Below are positions 1 through 7,218 of a stretch of DNA of 9,363 nucleotides, one piece after another. The translations under genes and the position numbers were made by a program. Position 1 is the stretch's first letter. Every line of letters begins with the position of its first letter. The notes under the pieces are model-generated. The model did no database searches. It worked only from the letters and a program-made list of their open reading frames with translations, and had not been told where the DNA came from. The stretch spans positions 1-9,363 of the forward strand of contig JAEOST010000186.1 of assembly GCA_016840245.1 (NCBI GenBank), read 5' to 3'. The DNA is from Candidatus Thorarchaeota archaeon. GTDB lineage: Archaea > Asgardarchaeota > Thorarchaeia > Thorarchaeales > Thorarchaeaceae.

Positions 1-791
1 CCTAATTTCTGACTGTTTTTATCCACCCAGAGACTGAACACCCCATTAGGCACAGCATAGATGAAATGTCGTGTATCTTCTGTTTCACACAGAACAGTCT
101 GAAGTGAACTGTTACGCAAAGTTTTGATGACTCTCTCTGATGCATCATGTAATGCAAATGACATCGCAGCCAATCTATCATTTGTGAATCCTTCGAGTGA
201 AACACGTACGCCACCACTCAGTGAGAGAAAAACAGAGTCGATATTCGGAATGCTGTCATGAACTTGTCGAAGCAATGCACGTAGGGTCAGTGCTTGGGAA
301 CGGTCAAGTGAAATTAGAGACCTTGACATTGAATAGGTTGTACCTCGGCCTTCTGCAACTGCAAATCCTTTCAATACCTGCTGTGTTTCTTCTAGACTGT
401 ACGAACGAAGTGGAGGCAGTCTCCCATCAACATGTTGTCGTAATAGAAATGACAAGCGTGACAAGCTATCCTTCATCTCTATGAATAGCGCAGCAAGATT
501 AACACGAGGAGCAGTTGTTACCGTGAGGAAATAATCCGAATCATTAGGTAATGATGCTAAGAATACCTTCGAAGTATCTGACTCCATTAGCAAATACTTG
601 AAGTTACTATGGATCAGCTTCGCAACTCCAAAAATCGCACATGTGGAAGATGCAACTGCGAAAACCTCTTCTTTACTAAACCAGACACCAGCACTAGCAA
701 CTGGTAATCCATCTTTCTGAATTAAGACAACATTCTCAACACCAGAAATCATCTTTATATTCTGCAATGTTTCATTCAGGTCTTCGGTCAC
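1..791 (-). CDS. Tandem Roadblock/LC7-domain protein, 3' end cut by the window edge
   Basis: An uninterrupted minus-strand reading frame runs from a GTG at 791-789 to the left edge, giving 263 complete codons and no stop. The only in-frame start candidate after the upstream TAG (821-819) is this GTG; the first ATG, residue 14, would remove the first helix of the fold. Residues ~10-115 look like a Roadblock/LC7 domain: amphipathic helix, the strand VVLIQKDGLPVAS, then a long alternating helix and strand pattern. Residues ~167-263 repeat the pattern (IDSVFLSLSGGVRVS, DRLAAMSFALHDASERV, FIYAVPNGVFSLWV), so I read a second Roadblock domain, still incomplete at the edge. Roadblock proteins bind or regulate small GTPases and motors and are expanded in Asgard archaea; the partner here is unknown. 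A TATA-like box at 843-849 suggests its own promoter downstream of the HD gene. Confident about the frame, fairly confident about domain 1, less about domain 2. Confidence 0.8.
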   Translation of the reverse strand, partial: MTEDLNETLQNIKMISGVENVVLIQKDGLPVASAGVWFSKEEVFAVASSTCAIFGVAKLIHSNFKYLLMESDTSKVFLASLPNDSDYFLTVTTAPRVNLAALFIEMKDSLSRLSFLLRQHVDGRLPPLRSYSLEETQQVLKGFAVAEGRGTTYSMSRSLISLDRSQALTLRALLRQVHDSIPNIDSVFLSLSGGVRVSLEGFTNDRLAAMSFALHDASERVIKTLRNSSLQTVLCETEDTRHFIYAVPNGVFSLWVDKNSQKL

Positions 792-842
792 TTGCTCAGC
801 CCCAAGTGTAGTTTCAGTCTAACATAGAGTATTAGAAGATGG

Positions 843-849
843 TATATAA
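843..849 (-). promoter_or_regulatory. TATA-like box for the Roadblock gene
   Basis: The minus strand reads TTATATA here, about 52 bases upstream of the GTG start at 791. Archaeal transcription usually begins 22-27 bases after the box, which would put the start near 820 with a leader of about 30 bases. The surrounding 792-896 gap has no coding frame. This is a pattern match only. Confidence 0.4.
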
Positions 850-896
850 TCACCACACAGAGTGGCAGATGATGACAATCAGACCACAAATACCAC

Positions 897-2198
897 TCAC
901 ATGTGAATCATGGCTGCATCTGGGACCTCTTGGAATATCTCACGGGCTGCTCTTCCCACCTTAGCACGATGCTTATGTGAGGTATAAACACGAATGACAT
1001 CAAAATAACCCTTCATCATCTCTGCTATATTGGAATAATATGAAAGATTACGTCGTACTTTCTTTCCTTCAATAACTTCGAAAACGTTAATCTCCATTGG
1101 GTCAACCTGGAATGGATTATAGGGGACAGATGGTAGAGTAGGAACATCCACAATGACATCTTCCGAAGGAACTCCCGCACTTGCTGCAATCTCTTCTTGG
1201 ATACTCTCTCTGACCTTGCTTTTAGTCAGGACTTTGGAAACAAATCTATCTCCTGTATGGAGCACCTTCTCAAATGCAGACTTGTACAGTACCCTTGAAT
1301 CAAGAAGATCCATCATTCTAACCGCCTCTTTCGCCTCTTCTGACTCCTTGGGATCAATTCTTCTGATTTGAGATACCAATGAAATGTCATCTAGCTTTAG
1401 AAAATCCTCAGGTTCTGAGAAGCTCGTTAGTCCCAGCGCTTTGTCTGCAGCATTCATCAGCTTGACAAGCATCACCTCGACGCTTCTGACAGCTTTGTGG
1501 TAGTATACATTGAGAAACATCTCATAACGCGCTACTAGAAATGCTTCAAGTGCTCCACGTGCAGCTATGTCGAACTCCAACGTATTATCTTTTGACACAT
1601 CTAGACTCTGAATTAGGCGATGGATATCCACAAGTCCATAGTTAACACCACAATAAAACGAATCACGGATCAGATAGTCCATCTTATCTGCATCTACTTG
1701 ACCAGCAACAATCCCACTCATTACTGCATCATTCTTGGTGATACGACGCCCACGAACCAAGTCTGCTATTCGTTTCTTCGACACCCCACCATTTTCAAGC
1801 ATATCCCCTACTACACTCTCAAGTATAATCCACTCAGTGACATCTTCATGATTCATTCCACGGTGCTCAATTAATGCCTCCTCATACACATGGCTAAATG
1901 GCCCATGACCCATATCGTGGAGGAGACCACCAAGTCTAACTTCCTGAAGCTCATCGCTGCCTAACCCCATCTGGTCCAGTAATCGACTACCAGTTAGTCC
2001 AGCTAGAAACATTGCTCCAATACAATGACCGAATCGTGTATGTTCTGCTGTAGGATATACGAAATGACCTCCAGACAGTTGCTTGATTCTACGCAGTCTC
2101 TGGTATGGTTCAGAATCGATTATCTGTTTCTCAATTTCTGTAAGACCAATAAATCCATGAATAGGATCATTCATTTCCATTACGAAGTCCAGCTTCAT
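897..2198 (-). CDS. HD-domain phosphohydrolase, SAMHD1-like (COG1078 type)
   Basis: This is a 433-residue metal-dependent phosphohydrolase of the HD superfamily. Relatives include SAMHD1 and bacterial dNTP triphosphohydrolases, but substrates of archaeal members are mostly unproven. The metal-binding residues are visible: H58 in HTRFGH, H94-D95 in LLHDMGHGPFSH, and D171 in QVDADKMDY. The opening NDPIHGFIGLTEIEKQIIDS with YQRLRRIKQL is diagnostic for this subfamily, and CGVNYGLVDIHRLI matches its following helix. The frame extends upstream to an ATG at 2231 inside the regulator gene. I prefer the ATG at 2198 because it follows a GGAG (2213-2210) and starts just before the conserved core, and its homologues begin near there. 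It lies 16 bases behind the XRE stop, so the two are probably cotranscribed. dNTP or nucleotide hydrolysis is inferred from family; full-length with intact active site. Confidence 0.9.
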   Translation of the reverse strand: MKLDFVMEMNDPIHGFIGLTEIEKQIIDSEPYQRLRRIKQLSGGHFVYPTAEHTRFGHCIGAMFLAGLTGSRLLDQMGLGSDELQEVRLGGLLHDMGHGPFSHVYEEALIEHRGMNHEDVTEWIILESVVGDMLENGGVSKKRIADLVRGRRITKNDAVMSGIVAGQVDADKMDYLIRDSFYCGVNYGLVDIHRLIQSLDVSKDNTLEFDIAARGALEAFLVARYEMFLNVYYHKAVRSVEVMLVKLMNAADKALGLTSFSEPEDFLKLDDISLVSQIRRIDPKESEEAKEAVRMMDLLDSRVLYKSAFEKVLHTGDRFVSKVLTKSKVRESIQEEIAASAGVPSEDVIVDVPTLPSVPYNPFQVDPMEINVFEVIEGKKVRRNLSYYSNIAEMMKGYFDVIRVYTSHKHRAKVGRAAREIFQEVPDAAMIHM

Positions 2199-2214
2199 CT
2201 TTCTAATTACTCCA

Positions 2215-2958
2215 CTATATCTTAGGGTCAAATTGTCTTAATTCACGAACCATAGTTTCCGCAGAATCTATTTGTGACACGCAGAGGGGCAGATGAATAC
2301 TATCTGCGATCCGTACTGCAAGAGGATCCAATTCCTTAACACCCTGAAGAATCACTACAGCAGGTTTTACAGCTACAGAAGTTCCTATTTGACTTGCTTT
2401 TATGGCAACCATCGGAGACCGTCCTGTTGAAACATTTGTTAGAATAGCGACCCTTTGAGTTGTACCGCCATAGAGACGAAGCAATTGCTGAGGCGTTAGT
2501 GTAACAATCGCTTTCACACTGTCTAATGCAGTATATCCATAGATATCTCGCTCAAGCAAACTTTTGTGAGTGAGGACTTTGCAATCCAACTTCTCAACGA
2601 GCAATCTGGCCGGGACAGGTATACCAAACTCACGGCTGTCAAGTATTGCATCTGATGCTATTTCTGGTGAAATCAACTTTTCTAAGGCCATTGCAACTCT
2701 ACCACCACCAGCAGCATCCATCTCAATCAACCCTTCAACAAATCTCTTGATGGTTTCTACTCGCGGTGATTTTCTCCTGCCACTCTCATAATCACTTATT
2801 ACTGATGGCGAAACACCCAGATGCTTAGCCAGATGTTTTTGTGATATTTGAAATCGTTCTCGCCATCGTTTCATAATCGAACCTGGGTCATTCTCTGCAA
2901 GACAAATTTCGCCTGCCATTGTTTCAGCAAGCCGTTGAAGCGACTCACTCTGGTCCAT
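2215..2958 (-). CDS. XRE-family transcriptional regulator, archaeal COG1709 type
   Basis: This is a 247-residue DNA-binding regulator. Residues ~27-80 form a Cro/C1-type helix-turn-helix (RFQISQKHLAKHLGVSPSVISDYESGRRKSP), with the recognition helix around SPSVISDYESG. The remaining ~150 residues form a mixed alpha/beta domain (LDSREFGIPVPARLLVEKLDCKVLTH, TPQQLLRLYGGTTQRVAILTNVSTGRSPMVAIKAS) matching what I recall of archaeal COG1709 proteins, where it is a presumed sensor or oligomerisation domain of unknown ligand. ATG at 2958 is preceded by a TATA-like TTATCT about 26 bases upstream, so the transcript may be leaderless. Three TGTCG repeats lie just upstream of that box and are candidate operators for autoregulation. 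The gene heads a likely operon with the HD phosphohydrolase. Target genes and effector cannot be told from sequence. Confidence 0.85.
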   Translation of the reverse strand: MDQSESLQRLAETMAGEICLAENDPGSIMKRWRERFQISQKHLAKHLGVSPSVISDYESGRRKSPRVETIKRFVEGLIEMDAAGGGRVAMALEKLISPEIASDAILDSREFGIPVPARLLVEKLDCKVLTHKSLLERDIYGYTALDSVKAIVTLTPQQLLRLYGGTTQRVAILTNVSTGRSPMVAIKASQIGTSVAVKPAVVILQGVKELDPLAVRIADSIHLPLCVSQIDSAETMVRELRQFDPKI

Positions 2959-2981
2959 ACCTGCAGAGCCTGACTAATATC

Positions 2982-2987
2982 AGATAA
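2982..2987 (-). promoter_or_regulatory. TATA-like box for the XRE regulator
   Basis: The minus strand reads TTATCT, centred about 26 bases before the ATG at 2958. That is the spacing of a leaderless archaeal transcript. An overlapping GATATTAG is an alternative. There is no strong Shine-Dalgarno before the ATG, which fits leaderless initiation. Weak match. Confidence 0.35.
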
Positions 2988-3002
2988 GACTTACGCAAAA
3001 GT

Positions 3003-3029
3003 CGACACAAAATACGACAACTGACGACA
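3003..3029 (-). repeat. Three TGTCG direct repeats, candidate operator
   Basis: TGTCG on the minus strand (CGACA on plus) occurs at 3003-3007, 3015-3019 and 3025-3029, with steps of 12 and 10 bases, roughly one helical turn. They sit in the divergent intergenic region, just upstream of the XRE TATA-like box and just before a possible plus-strand box CATATACA at 3033-3040. The position suits a site for the adjacent XRE protein, but binding is inference. Confidence 0.4.
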
Positions 3030-3091
3030 CATCATATACAATTCACTAAGAATCCTCACTGGACTTGTACTCTTGCTAGTAGGAAAGCATC

Positions 3092-3121
3092 GCTACCGAA
3101 GAACTCAAAGAGGCTACCGAA
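3092..3121 (+). repeat. Exact 9-base direct repeat in the GPN gene leader
   Basis: GCTACCGAA occurs at 3092-3100 and again at 3113-3121, 21 bases apart, about two helical turns. Both copies lie between the divergent promoter area and the GPN start at 3144. They could be a regulator site or chance. No function is shown. Confidence 0.35.
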
Positions 3122-3143
3122 TCATCATGCATAGGTTCGACCA

Positions 3144-3914
3144 ATGTTCTTTGTCTTCTTAGTTGGTACAGCAGGTTCTGGTAAATCTCTCCTAACAGCA
3201 TCACTTGAAAAATGGCTTGTGGGATCGGATCTTAGTGTGACCGTGGTTAATCTTGATCCTGGAGTTGAAAGTCCCCCCTATACTAGTGATGTGGACATTC
3301 GAGAGTATGTTGACTACGGTGAAGTGATGAAGCAGTTTGGTCTAGGACCAAACGGTGCACTTGTTGCCTCGCTTGATATGGCAATAGGTCATGTGGACGA
3401 CCTCCGAGAGGAAATTTTCGATACTGCCAGAGAGTATGTGTTAGTAGACTGTCCAGGGCAAATGGAGCTTTTCGCATACCGTAACTCAGGGCCCCTCATG
3501 GTATCTAGTCTATCTGGTACCGATCCTACTGTTTCACTCTATCTTCTTGACTCCAATATTGCACGTACAGCTGCAGGTTACCTCTCATCATTATTACTAG
3601 GATTTTCAATCAGTATACGCTTTGGTCTACCTCAACTGAATGTTCTCAGTAAGTCAGATATTCTGATGCCAGAGGAGGTAGAACTTATTGAAACATGGTC
3701 TTCTGAGCCCTATACTATTGAGGAGGCAATCGATGCCACAACAGAAGGACTAGTTCGTGAATACTCCAAATCTATTCTAATAATGCTAGAAGAGATGGGT
3801 GGAGGACCTAGTATGACTGCAGTGTCTGCGAAACAAATGACTGGAATTGAGTTACTCTATGGTGGGATACAGAGAGTCTTAGCAGGTGGAGAGGACTTCC
3901 TCACCTACGAGTAG
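3144..3914 (+). CDS. GPN-loop GTPase, archaeal
   Basis: This is a 256-residue P-loop GTPase of the GPN family, the usual length for archaeal members such as the Pyrococcus protein PAB0955. Motifs in order: P-loop GTAGSGKS (8-15), switch-region NLDPG (36-40), the diagnostic GPN tripeptide in GLGPNG (68-70), the G3-like DCPGQ (102-106) and the base-recognition SKSD (169-172). Eukaryotic GPN1-3 assist assembly and nuclear import of RNA polymerase II; the archaeal role is unresolved but may also concern multisubunit complexes. The protein dimerises through the GPN loop in known structures. ATG at 3144 follows AGGT at a reasonable spacing. It is the first gene of a pair, the methyltransferase starting 9 bases after its stop. 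No transmembrane segment, complete, no anomalies. Confidence 0.93.
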   Translation: MFFVFLVGTAGSGKSLLTASLEKWLVGSDLSVTVVNLDPGVESPPYTSDVDIREYVDYGEVMKQFGLGPNGALVASLDMAIGHVDDLREEIFDTAREYVLVDCPGQMELFAYRNSGPLMVSSLSGTDPTVSLYLLDSNIARTAAGYLSSLLLGFSISIRFGLPQLNVLSKSDILMPEEVELIETWSSEPYTIEEAIDATTEGLVREYSKSILIMLEEMGGGPSMTAVSAKQMTGIELLYGGIQRVLAGGEDFLTYE

Positions 3915-3923
3915 TGATGCCAC

Positions 3924-4955
3924 TTGTCCAAGTATTTTGCATTCCTCTCTGGTGAAACTACTGATTTGGGTAGGGCTGAACTAGCTACATTAGCTGAATT
4001 GTTAGACTTCCAAGTTCGGATAAAATGGAGTGGACGATTAGCGCAAATTGAAGCAACAGATAATCCGATACCGTTCCTACTTGATAGGGCAGCAATGGTG
4101 AAGGAGGCCGGGTCGGTCATTGCAGTCAGTCATGAATCTCATCCTGGGCTTGGTGATATTCCAGATAGTGTCTTACAGGGTTGTGTAACATCCAGTGAAA
4201 GCTTTGTTGTGCGTACAATTTCTCTAACAAACCACCGCAGAATCGAATTCAGGGATCAGATGGTGAAAGATCTTGGCAGAAGGATTCGGGATTTAACGAA
4301 AGCCAGAGTGTCGACAAAAAATCCTGATGTGAAGATACTAACATTAGTTCTTGATGATAAAATCTTAGTCTGTAAATCTACTGAATCTAAGCTCCGCAGG
4401 GATATCAGGGCTAGAGAACCAGGGAAGAAAACATTCTTTCATCCCTCAATGATGAATGCCAGTCTCTCTCGTATCATGTGCAATTTGGCAAATGTTATGC
4501 CCGAAGACATTGTAGTTGATCCTTTCTGTGGTGGAGGTGGAATCCTATGCGAAATAGCATCGATTGGCGCAATTCCTGTTGGGATTGACCTCAATTGGCG
4601 ACTGTTAAGAGGTGCACAGACCAATCTGACAAGTGATTCTACACAGGATTACAACTTGATTCAGGGAGATGTCTGTCATCTACCATTAAAAGATCAAAGC
4701 TGTAATGCCATAGTTACAGATCCTCCATATGGTAGGTCCAGTTCTACTCGTGGCTCTCTGGCAAAAGATTTAGTTGAAAAATTACTCACAATGGCAACTA
4801 ATCTTTTGGCCACAAACGGTCGGCTATGTATCTGTAGTAGCTCAGATATGAATATACCTGAAATTGTAAGACATGCTGGTTTTAATTTGATACACACACT
4901 TAGAGTCCCAGTACACAGTGGTCTAATACGGGAGATAGTTAGTGCCACACTCTAA
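3924..4955 (+). CDS. tRNA (guanine-10-N2) methyltransferase, Trm-G10/Trm11 family
   Basis: This is a 343-residue enzyme expected to methylate N2 of G10 in tRNA using S-adenosylmethionine. The N-terminal half (~1-160) fits the ferredoxin-like plus THUMP arrangement that binds the tRNA acceptor end. The C-terminal half is a Rossmann methyltransferase: KKTFFHPSMMNASLSRIMCNLA (family-specific), SAM-binding VDPFCGGGGI (198-207), the acidic VGIDL strand (219-223) and catalytic DPPYG (266-270). Translation starts at a TTG: an in-frame TGA at 3915-3917 leaves no earlier start, GTGAT (3914-3918) lies upstream at Shine-Dalgarno spacing, and the peptide SKYFAFLSGE is the expected family opening. An ATG at 3917 is in a different frame. 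Cotranscribed with the GPN gene. The stop shares a CTAA with the stop of the convergent UPF0201 gene. The tRNA-Pro in this window carries G10. Confidence 0.9.
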   Translation: MSKYFAFLSGETTDLGRAELATLAELLDFQVRIKWSGRLAQIEATDNPIPFLLDRAAMVKEAGSVIAVSHESHPGLGDIPDSVLQGCVTSSESFVVRTISLTNHRRIEFRDQMVKDLGRRIRDLTKARVSTKNPDVKILTLVLDDKILVCKSTESKLRRDIRAREPGKKTFFHPSMMNASLSRIMCNLANVMPEDIVVDPFCGGGGILCEIASIGAIPVGIDLNWRLLRGAQTNLTSDSTQDYNLIQGDVCHLPLKDQSCNAIVTDPPYGRSSSTRGSLAKDLVEKLLTMATNLLATNGRLCICSSSDMNIPEIVRHAGFNLIHTLRVPVHSGLIREIVSATL

Positions 4956-5377
4956 TTGACAACTATTCGTCCATCCTTTGTAGGTGGTACAAACCACATT
5001 ACAAACTTCTCAAATTTTTCTTCAGTATCGAATTCTACATGTACTTCGATACATCCTAGTGGTGGATTTTCTTCAGAATCGTCAATGAGTCTCAATTTTC
5101 CGGTATAAGCAGCCTGTTTATCAAAACGAATCAGGGTTTCAACTCCATTCCAGTTTGAATTGATTCGCGATCGTACAGCATCAATAATTCGTAAATCATG
5201 AATCAACTGTCTGAGTTCTTCAAGTGTATCCCGTTTTGAAGAAACCAAGATTAACTCCTGCATTTCATCCGTCTTTTTGTGTTCATTATCATTCTCAACA
5301 AATAGATTGGATATGGCCTTTCTCACGCGGTCTAAATCCTCTGTTGGAAATATGGGGCATTTAACGGTGATTTGCAT
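4952..5377 (-). CDS. UPF0201 family RNA-binding protein
   Basis: This is a 141-residue protein of the archaeal UPF0201 family (PF01877), whose structures show an L5-like RNA-binding fold. Recognisable elements are the opening VKCPIFPTEDLDRVRKAISNLF, the middle LRQLIHDLRIIDAVRSRI, and DKQAAYTGKLRL followed by PLGCIEVHVEF. The exact RNA target is unknown. The open frame extends upstream to 5440, but that extension lies inside the UPF0200 gene. ATG at 5377 is one base after the UPF0200 stop, follows AGAGG, and gives the family's normal length. Tight spacing to UPF0200 indicates cotranscription, and the two families are recurrent neighbours in archaea. Ends at a TAG that interlocks with the methyltransferase TAA on the other strand. 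Confidence 0.87.
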   Translation of the reverse strand: MQITVKCPIFPTEDLDRVRKAISNLFVENDNEHKKTDEMQELILVSSKRDTLEELRQLIHDLRIIDAVRSRINSNWNGVETLIRFDKQAAYTGKLRLIDDSEENPPLGCIEVHVEFDTEEKFEKFVMWFVPPTKDGRIVVN

Positions 5378-5378
5378 A

Positions 5379-5918
5379 CTACAGGAACCTCTGTACGATT
5401 CTCTCGGACACCTTCCGAAGTTCCTCGATTGTATTCTCATTGAGTATCATTACATCACTAAGTGCAATGACACCTCCAACCCCCACGGAAATCTCACGTA
5501 AATCACGTTCTTTGAATGTGTCCCAATCAGGAGGCGCATCTCTACGACCCCTAGCAAGTAAACGCTCAAATCTAGTCAAAGGAGAAGCATGTACACTGAT
5601 GACGGTCACATTCTCTGCATAGTCATCGAAAACATCAATCTCATGAATACTTCTGCAGCCTTCAATCACCACTACATTAGAATCAGTACTGTTCAGCTTG
5701 CCAAGGCAATGAATGGCAATAGCCCCAAGACCCTCTTTTTCTCTTAAATCCAACATTACCTTCTTGGTATTGTCTGGATTTGGATCAAGACCCCTACTCA
5801 CAGCCTCCTCTCTCACTACATCCCCCATTATAATCACTGGTATCCCAGCTCTACAAAATGCATCAGCGAGTTCGCTCTTTCCCGCACCTGGCATTCCTGA
5901 AATTATGACCAGTTTCAT
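5379..5918 (-). CDS. UPF0200 P-loop nucleotide kinase-like protein (dephospho-CoA kinase related)
   Basis: This is a 179-residue P-loop protein of the archaeal UPF0200 family. Walker A is GMPGAGKS (8-15). Family hallmarks follow: MGDVVREEAVSRG (a substrate-lid-like segment), IEGCRSIHEIDVF (in place of the usual DG-RS), and RGRRDAPPDWDTFKERDLREISVGVGGVI toward the C-terminus. It resembles dephospho-CoA, CMP and AMP kinases, but I know of no firm substrate, and archaeal dephospho-CoA kinase activity is assigned elsewhere, so I do not call it CoaE. The frame could start seven codons earlier at 5939; ATG at 5918 is preferred because GGAG sits 9 bases upstream and the protein then starts right at the P-loop strand. 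It lies 54 bases after the AAA+ gene and directly ahead of UPF0201. Confidence 0.87.
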   Translation of the reverse strand: MKLVIISGMPGAGKSELADAFCRAGIPVIIMGDVVREEAVSRGLDPNPDNTKKVMLDLREKEGLGAIAIHCLGKLNSTDSNVVVIEGCRSIHEIDVFDDYAENVTVISVHASPLTRFERLLARGRRDAPPDWDTFKERDLREISVGVGGVIALSDVMILNENTIEELRKVSERIVQRFL

Positions 5919-5972
5919 CAATCCGTTCTCCGTGACCATGACATATCCACTTTGTGGTAGACTGCCGCCTTA

Positions 5973-7103
5973 CTATACCGCATAATCAACAGTATGTTTC
6001 TTTATTCCAAGTTTCTCTATAATTGGAAGGATTATACTTTCATCTATGCAGTCCAACTCTTCTGAGATTGCTTCATGCAATGCTTCTTTCAAGATACGAT
6101 CTCGAAGGTCCCTTCCTGACAATCCTTCAGTCTTTGCAACAATTAGTTCTAACCTGGCATTCAATGGAATTGGAAGTTTCTGTGCATATAATTCAAGTAT
6201 TTTCATACGTTCTTCGCTAGTTGGCAAGGGAAATTCAAACACTGTGTCAAAACGAGACCGGATTGCAGGATCAATCATCTGAACGGCATTCGTTGCACCA
6301 ACTACAACCACACCTGACTCGTCACCAGTTTTATCGAGTTCGGCTAGTAGTGCAGTCACCACTTCCGATACATCACCACGAATTGCCTGAAATGTACGAG
6401 ACAACCCGATGGCATCTAATTCATCAACAAAAATGATACTTGGAGCTTGTTTTCTTGCTTCTTCAAATACCGCACTGATTCTTCTTCCTCCATCCCCAAC
6501 ATGGATACCTATCAAATCTGAAGCCTTTGCTAAGAATATCCGTGCTTCACCTTCGTTTGCAAGGGCACTTGCAGTCATTGTTTTTCCTGTACCCGGTGGA
6601 CCATGAAATAGCACTGCTCTGGGTGCCCATTCTCCGAATTGAGATGGATCTTGCAGATATTTGAGAACCAATCTACATTTCTTCTTTACAGAATCATGTC
6701 CGATTACTTCATTCAGAGTGATACGGTGACTTGAACTAGTTTGAGCAAAGATGTCTGATTCAAGACGTACAACCGTGTCTTGTGTTATCACTGACCCCTC
6801 AGGTTCAACCTCAACTACTTGAAATGCAAAGTCTGGTATAACAAACTTATCGAATAGAAACATACCCTTCCTGAGTACTGTTCCTATCCATTGCTCCTTT
6901 GCATAGTCTTGAAACAATTCCTCATTGTCGGTTTCTACACCTACTGATTTGGGATCTCCTTTGAGGCGGAAGGGCAATGAAGCACCTTTCAATACCACCA
7001 GTTTCGTCGAAGGAACTTCGAATCTCTGCTTTTGAGAAAGTTGCTTTGATGTTTCTCTTGAAGCCGAAGGAAGCTCGACTCCTAAATCCTTGCGTTTTGT
7101 CAA
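5973..7103 (-). CDS. AAA+ ATPase, archaeal COG1223 type (single AAA module)
   Basis: This 376-residue ATPase has one AAA module of the classic clade. Residues ~1-125 are an N-terminal region whose end (FQVVEVEPEGSVITQDTVVRL) vaguely recalls the Cdc48 N-domain. The AAA core has Walker A GPPGTGKT (168-175), Walker B IIFVDELD (223-230), sensor-1 GATNA (269-273) and arginine fingers in AIRSRFD (R282, R284). The pore segment reads LIGIHVGDGGRRI rather than the aromatic YVG of Cdc48 or PAN, matching what I recall of COG1223 proteins. They are often annotated as 26S protease regulatory subunits, but no proteasome gene is nearby and the client is unknown. The start is TTG at 7103; no ATG occurs before residue 81. 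GGTGGTGA upstream could serve as Shine-Dalgarno at a long spacing. First gene of the AAA-UPF0200-UPF0201 cluster. Confidence 0.88.
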   Translation of the reverse strand: MTKRKDLGVELPSASRETSKQLSQKQRFEVPSTKLVVLKGASLPFRLKGDPKSVGVETDNEELFQDYAKEQWIGTVLRKGMFLFDKFVIPDFAFQVVEVEPEGSVITQDTVVRLESDIFAQTSSSHRITLNEVIGHDSVKKKCRLVLKYLQDPSQFGEWAPRAVLFHGPPGTGKTMTASALANEGEARIFLAKASDLIGIHVGDGGRRISAVFEEARKQAPSIIFVDELDAIGLSRTFQAIRGDVSEVVTALLAELDKTGDESGVVVVGATNAVQMIDPAIRSRFDTVFEFPLPTSEERMKILELYAQKLPIPLNARLELIVAKTEGLSGRDLRDRILKEALHEAISEELDCIDESIILPIIEKLGIKKHTVDYAV

Positions 7104-7175
7104 CTTCTATCGTGTCACCACCCTCACGTCATTTGTTTCCCCTTTAAGAGTAACTTTAGGACCAACCAACGTCAC

Positions 7176-7182
7176 TATAATA
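7176..7182 (+). promoter_or_regulatory. TATA-like box for thpR in the divergent promoter region
   Basis: TATAATA lies about 40 bases before the thpR ATG, predicting a transcription start near 7205 and a short leader holding AGGTTG (7208-7213) at good Shine-Dalgarno spacing. The opposite strand reads TATTATA, but it is ~75 bases from the AAA+ start. For that gene a TTAAA near 7142-7147 on the minus strand is a weaker candidate. Confidence 0.45.
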
Positions 7183-7218
7183 TTGGGGTTATGTACAAGG
7201 TTAATCTAGGTTGAAACA

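Noticed and set aside
197..484. Plus-strand open frame of 95 codons
   Set aside because: It is antisense to the Roadblock gene and has low-complexity, non-globular composition. The minus-strand frame is continuous and domain-bearing.
2199..2231. Longer start for the HD protein at ATG 2231
   Set aside because: It overlaps the end of the XRE gene and adds 11 residues outside the conserved region. ATG 2198 has a GGAG upstream and is adjacent to the conserved core.
5378..5440. Longer start for the UPF0201 gene at 5440
   Set aside because: The extra 21 residues lie within the UPF0200 coding sequence, are of unusual composition, and exceed the family length.
5947..5957. CCAC-TTT-GTGG hairpin between the AAA+ and UPF0200 genes
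   Set aside because: Only four base pairs with no T-run; too weak to call a terminator or regulator.
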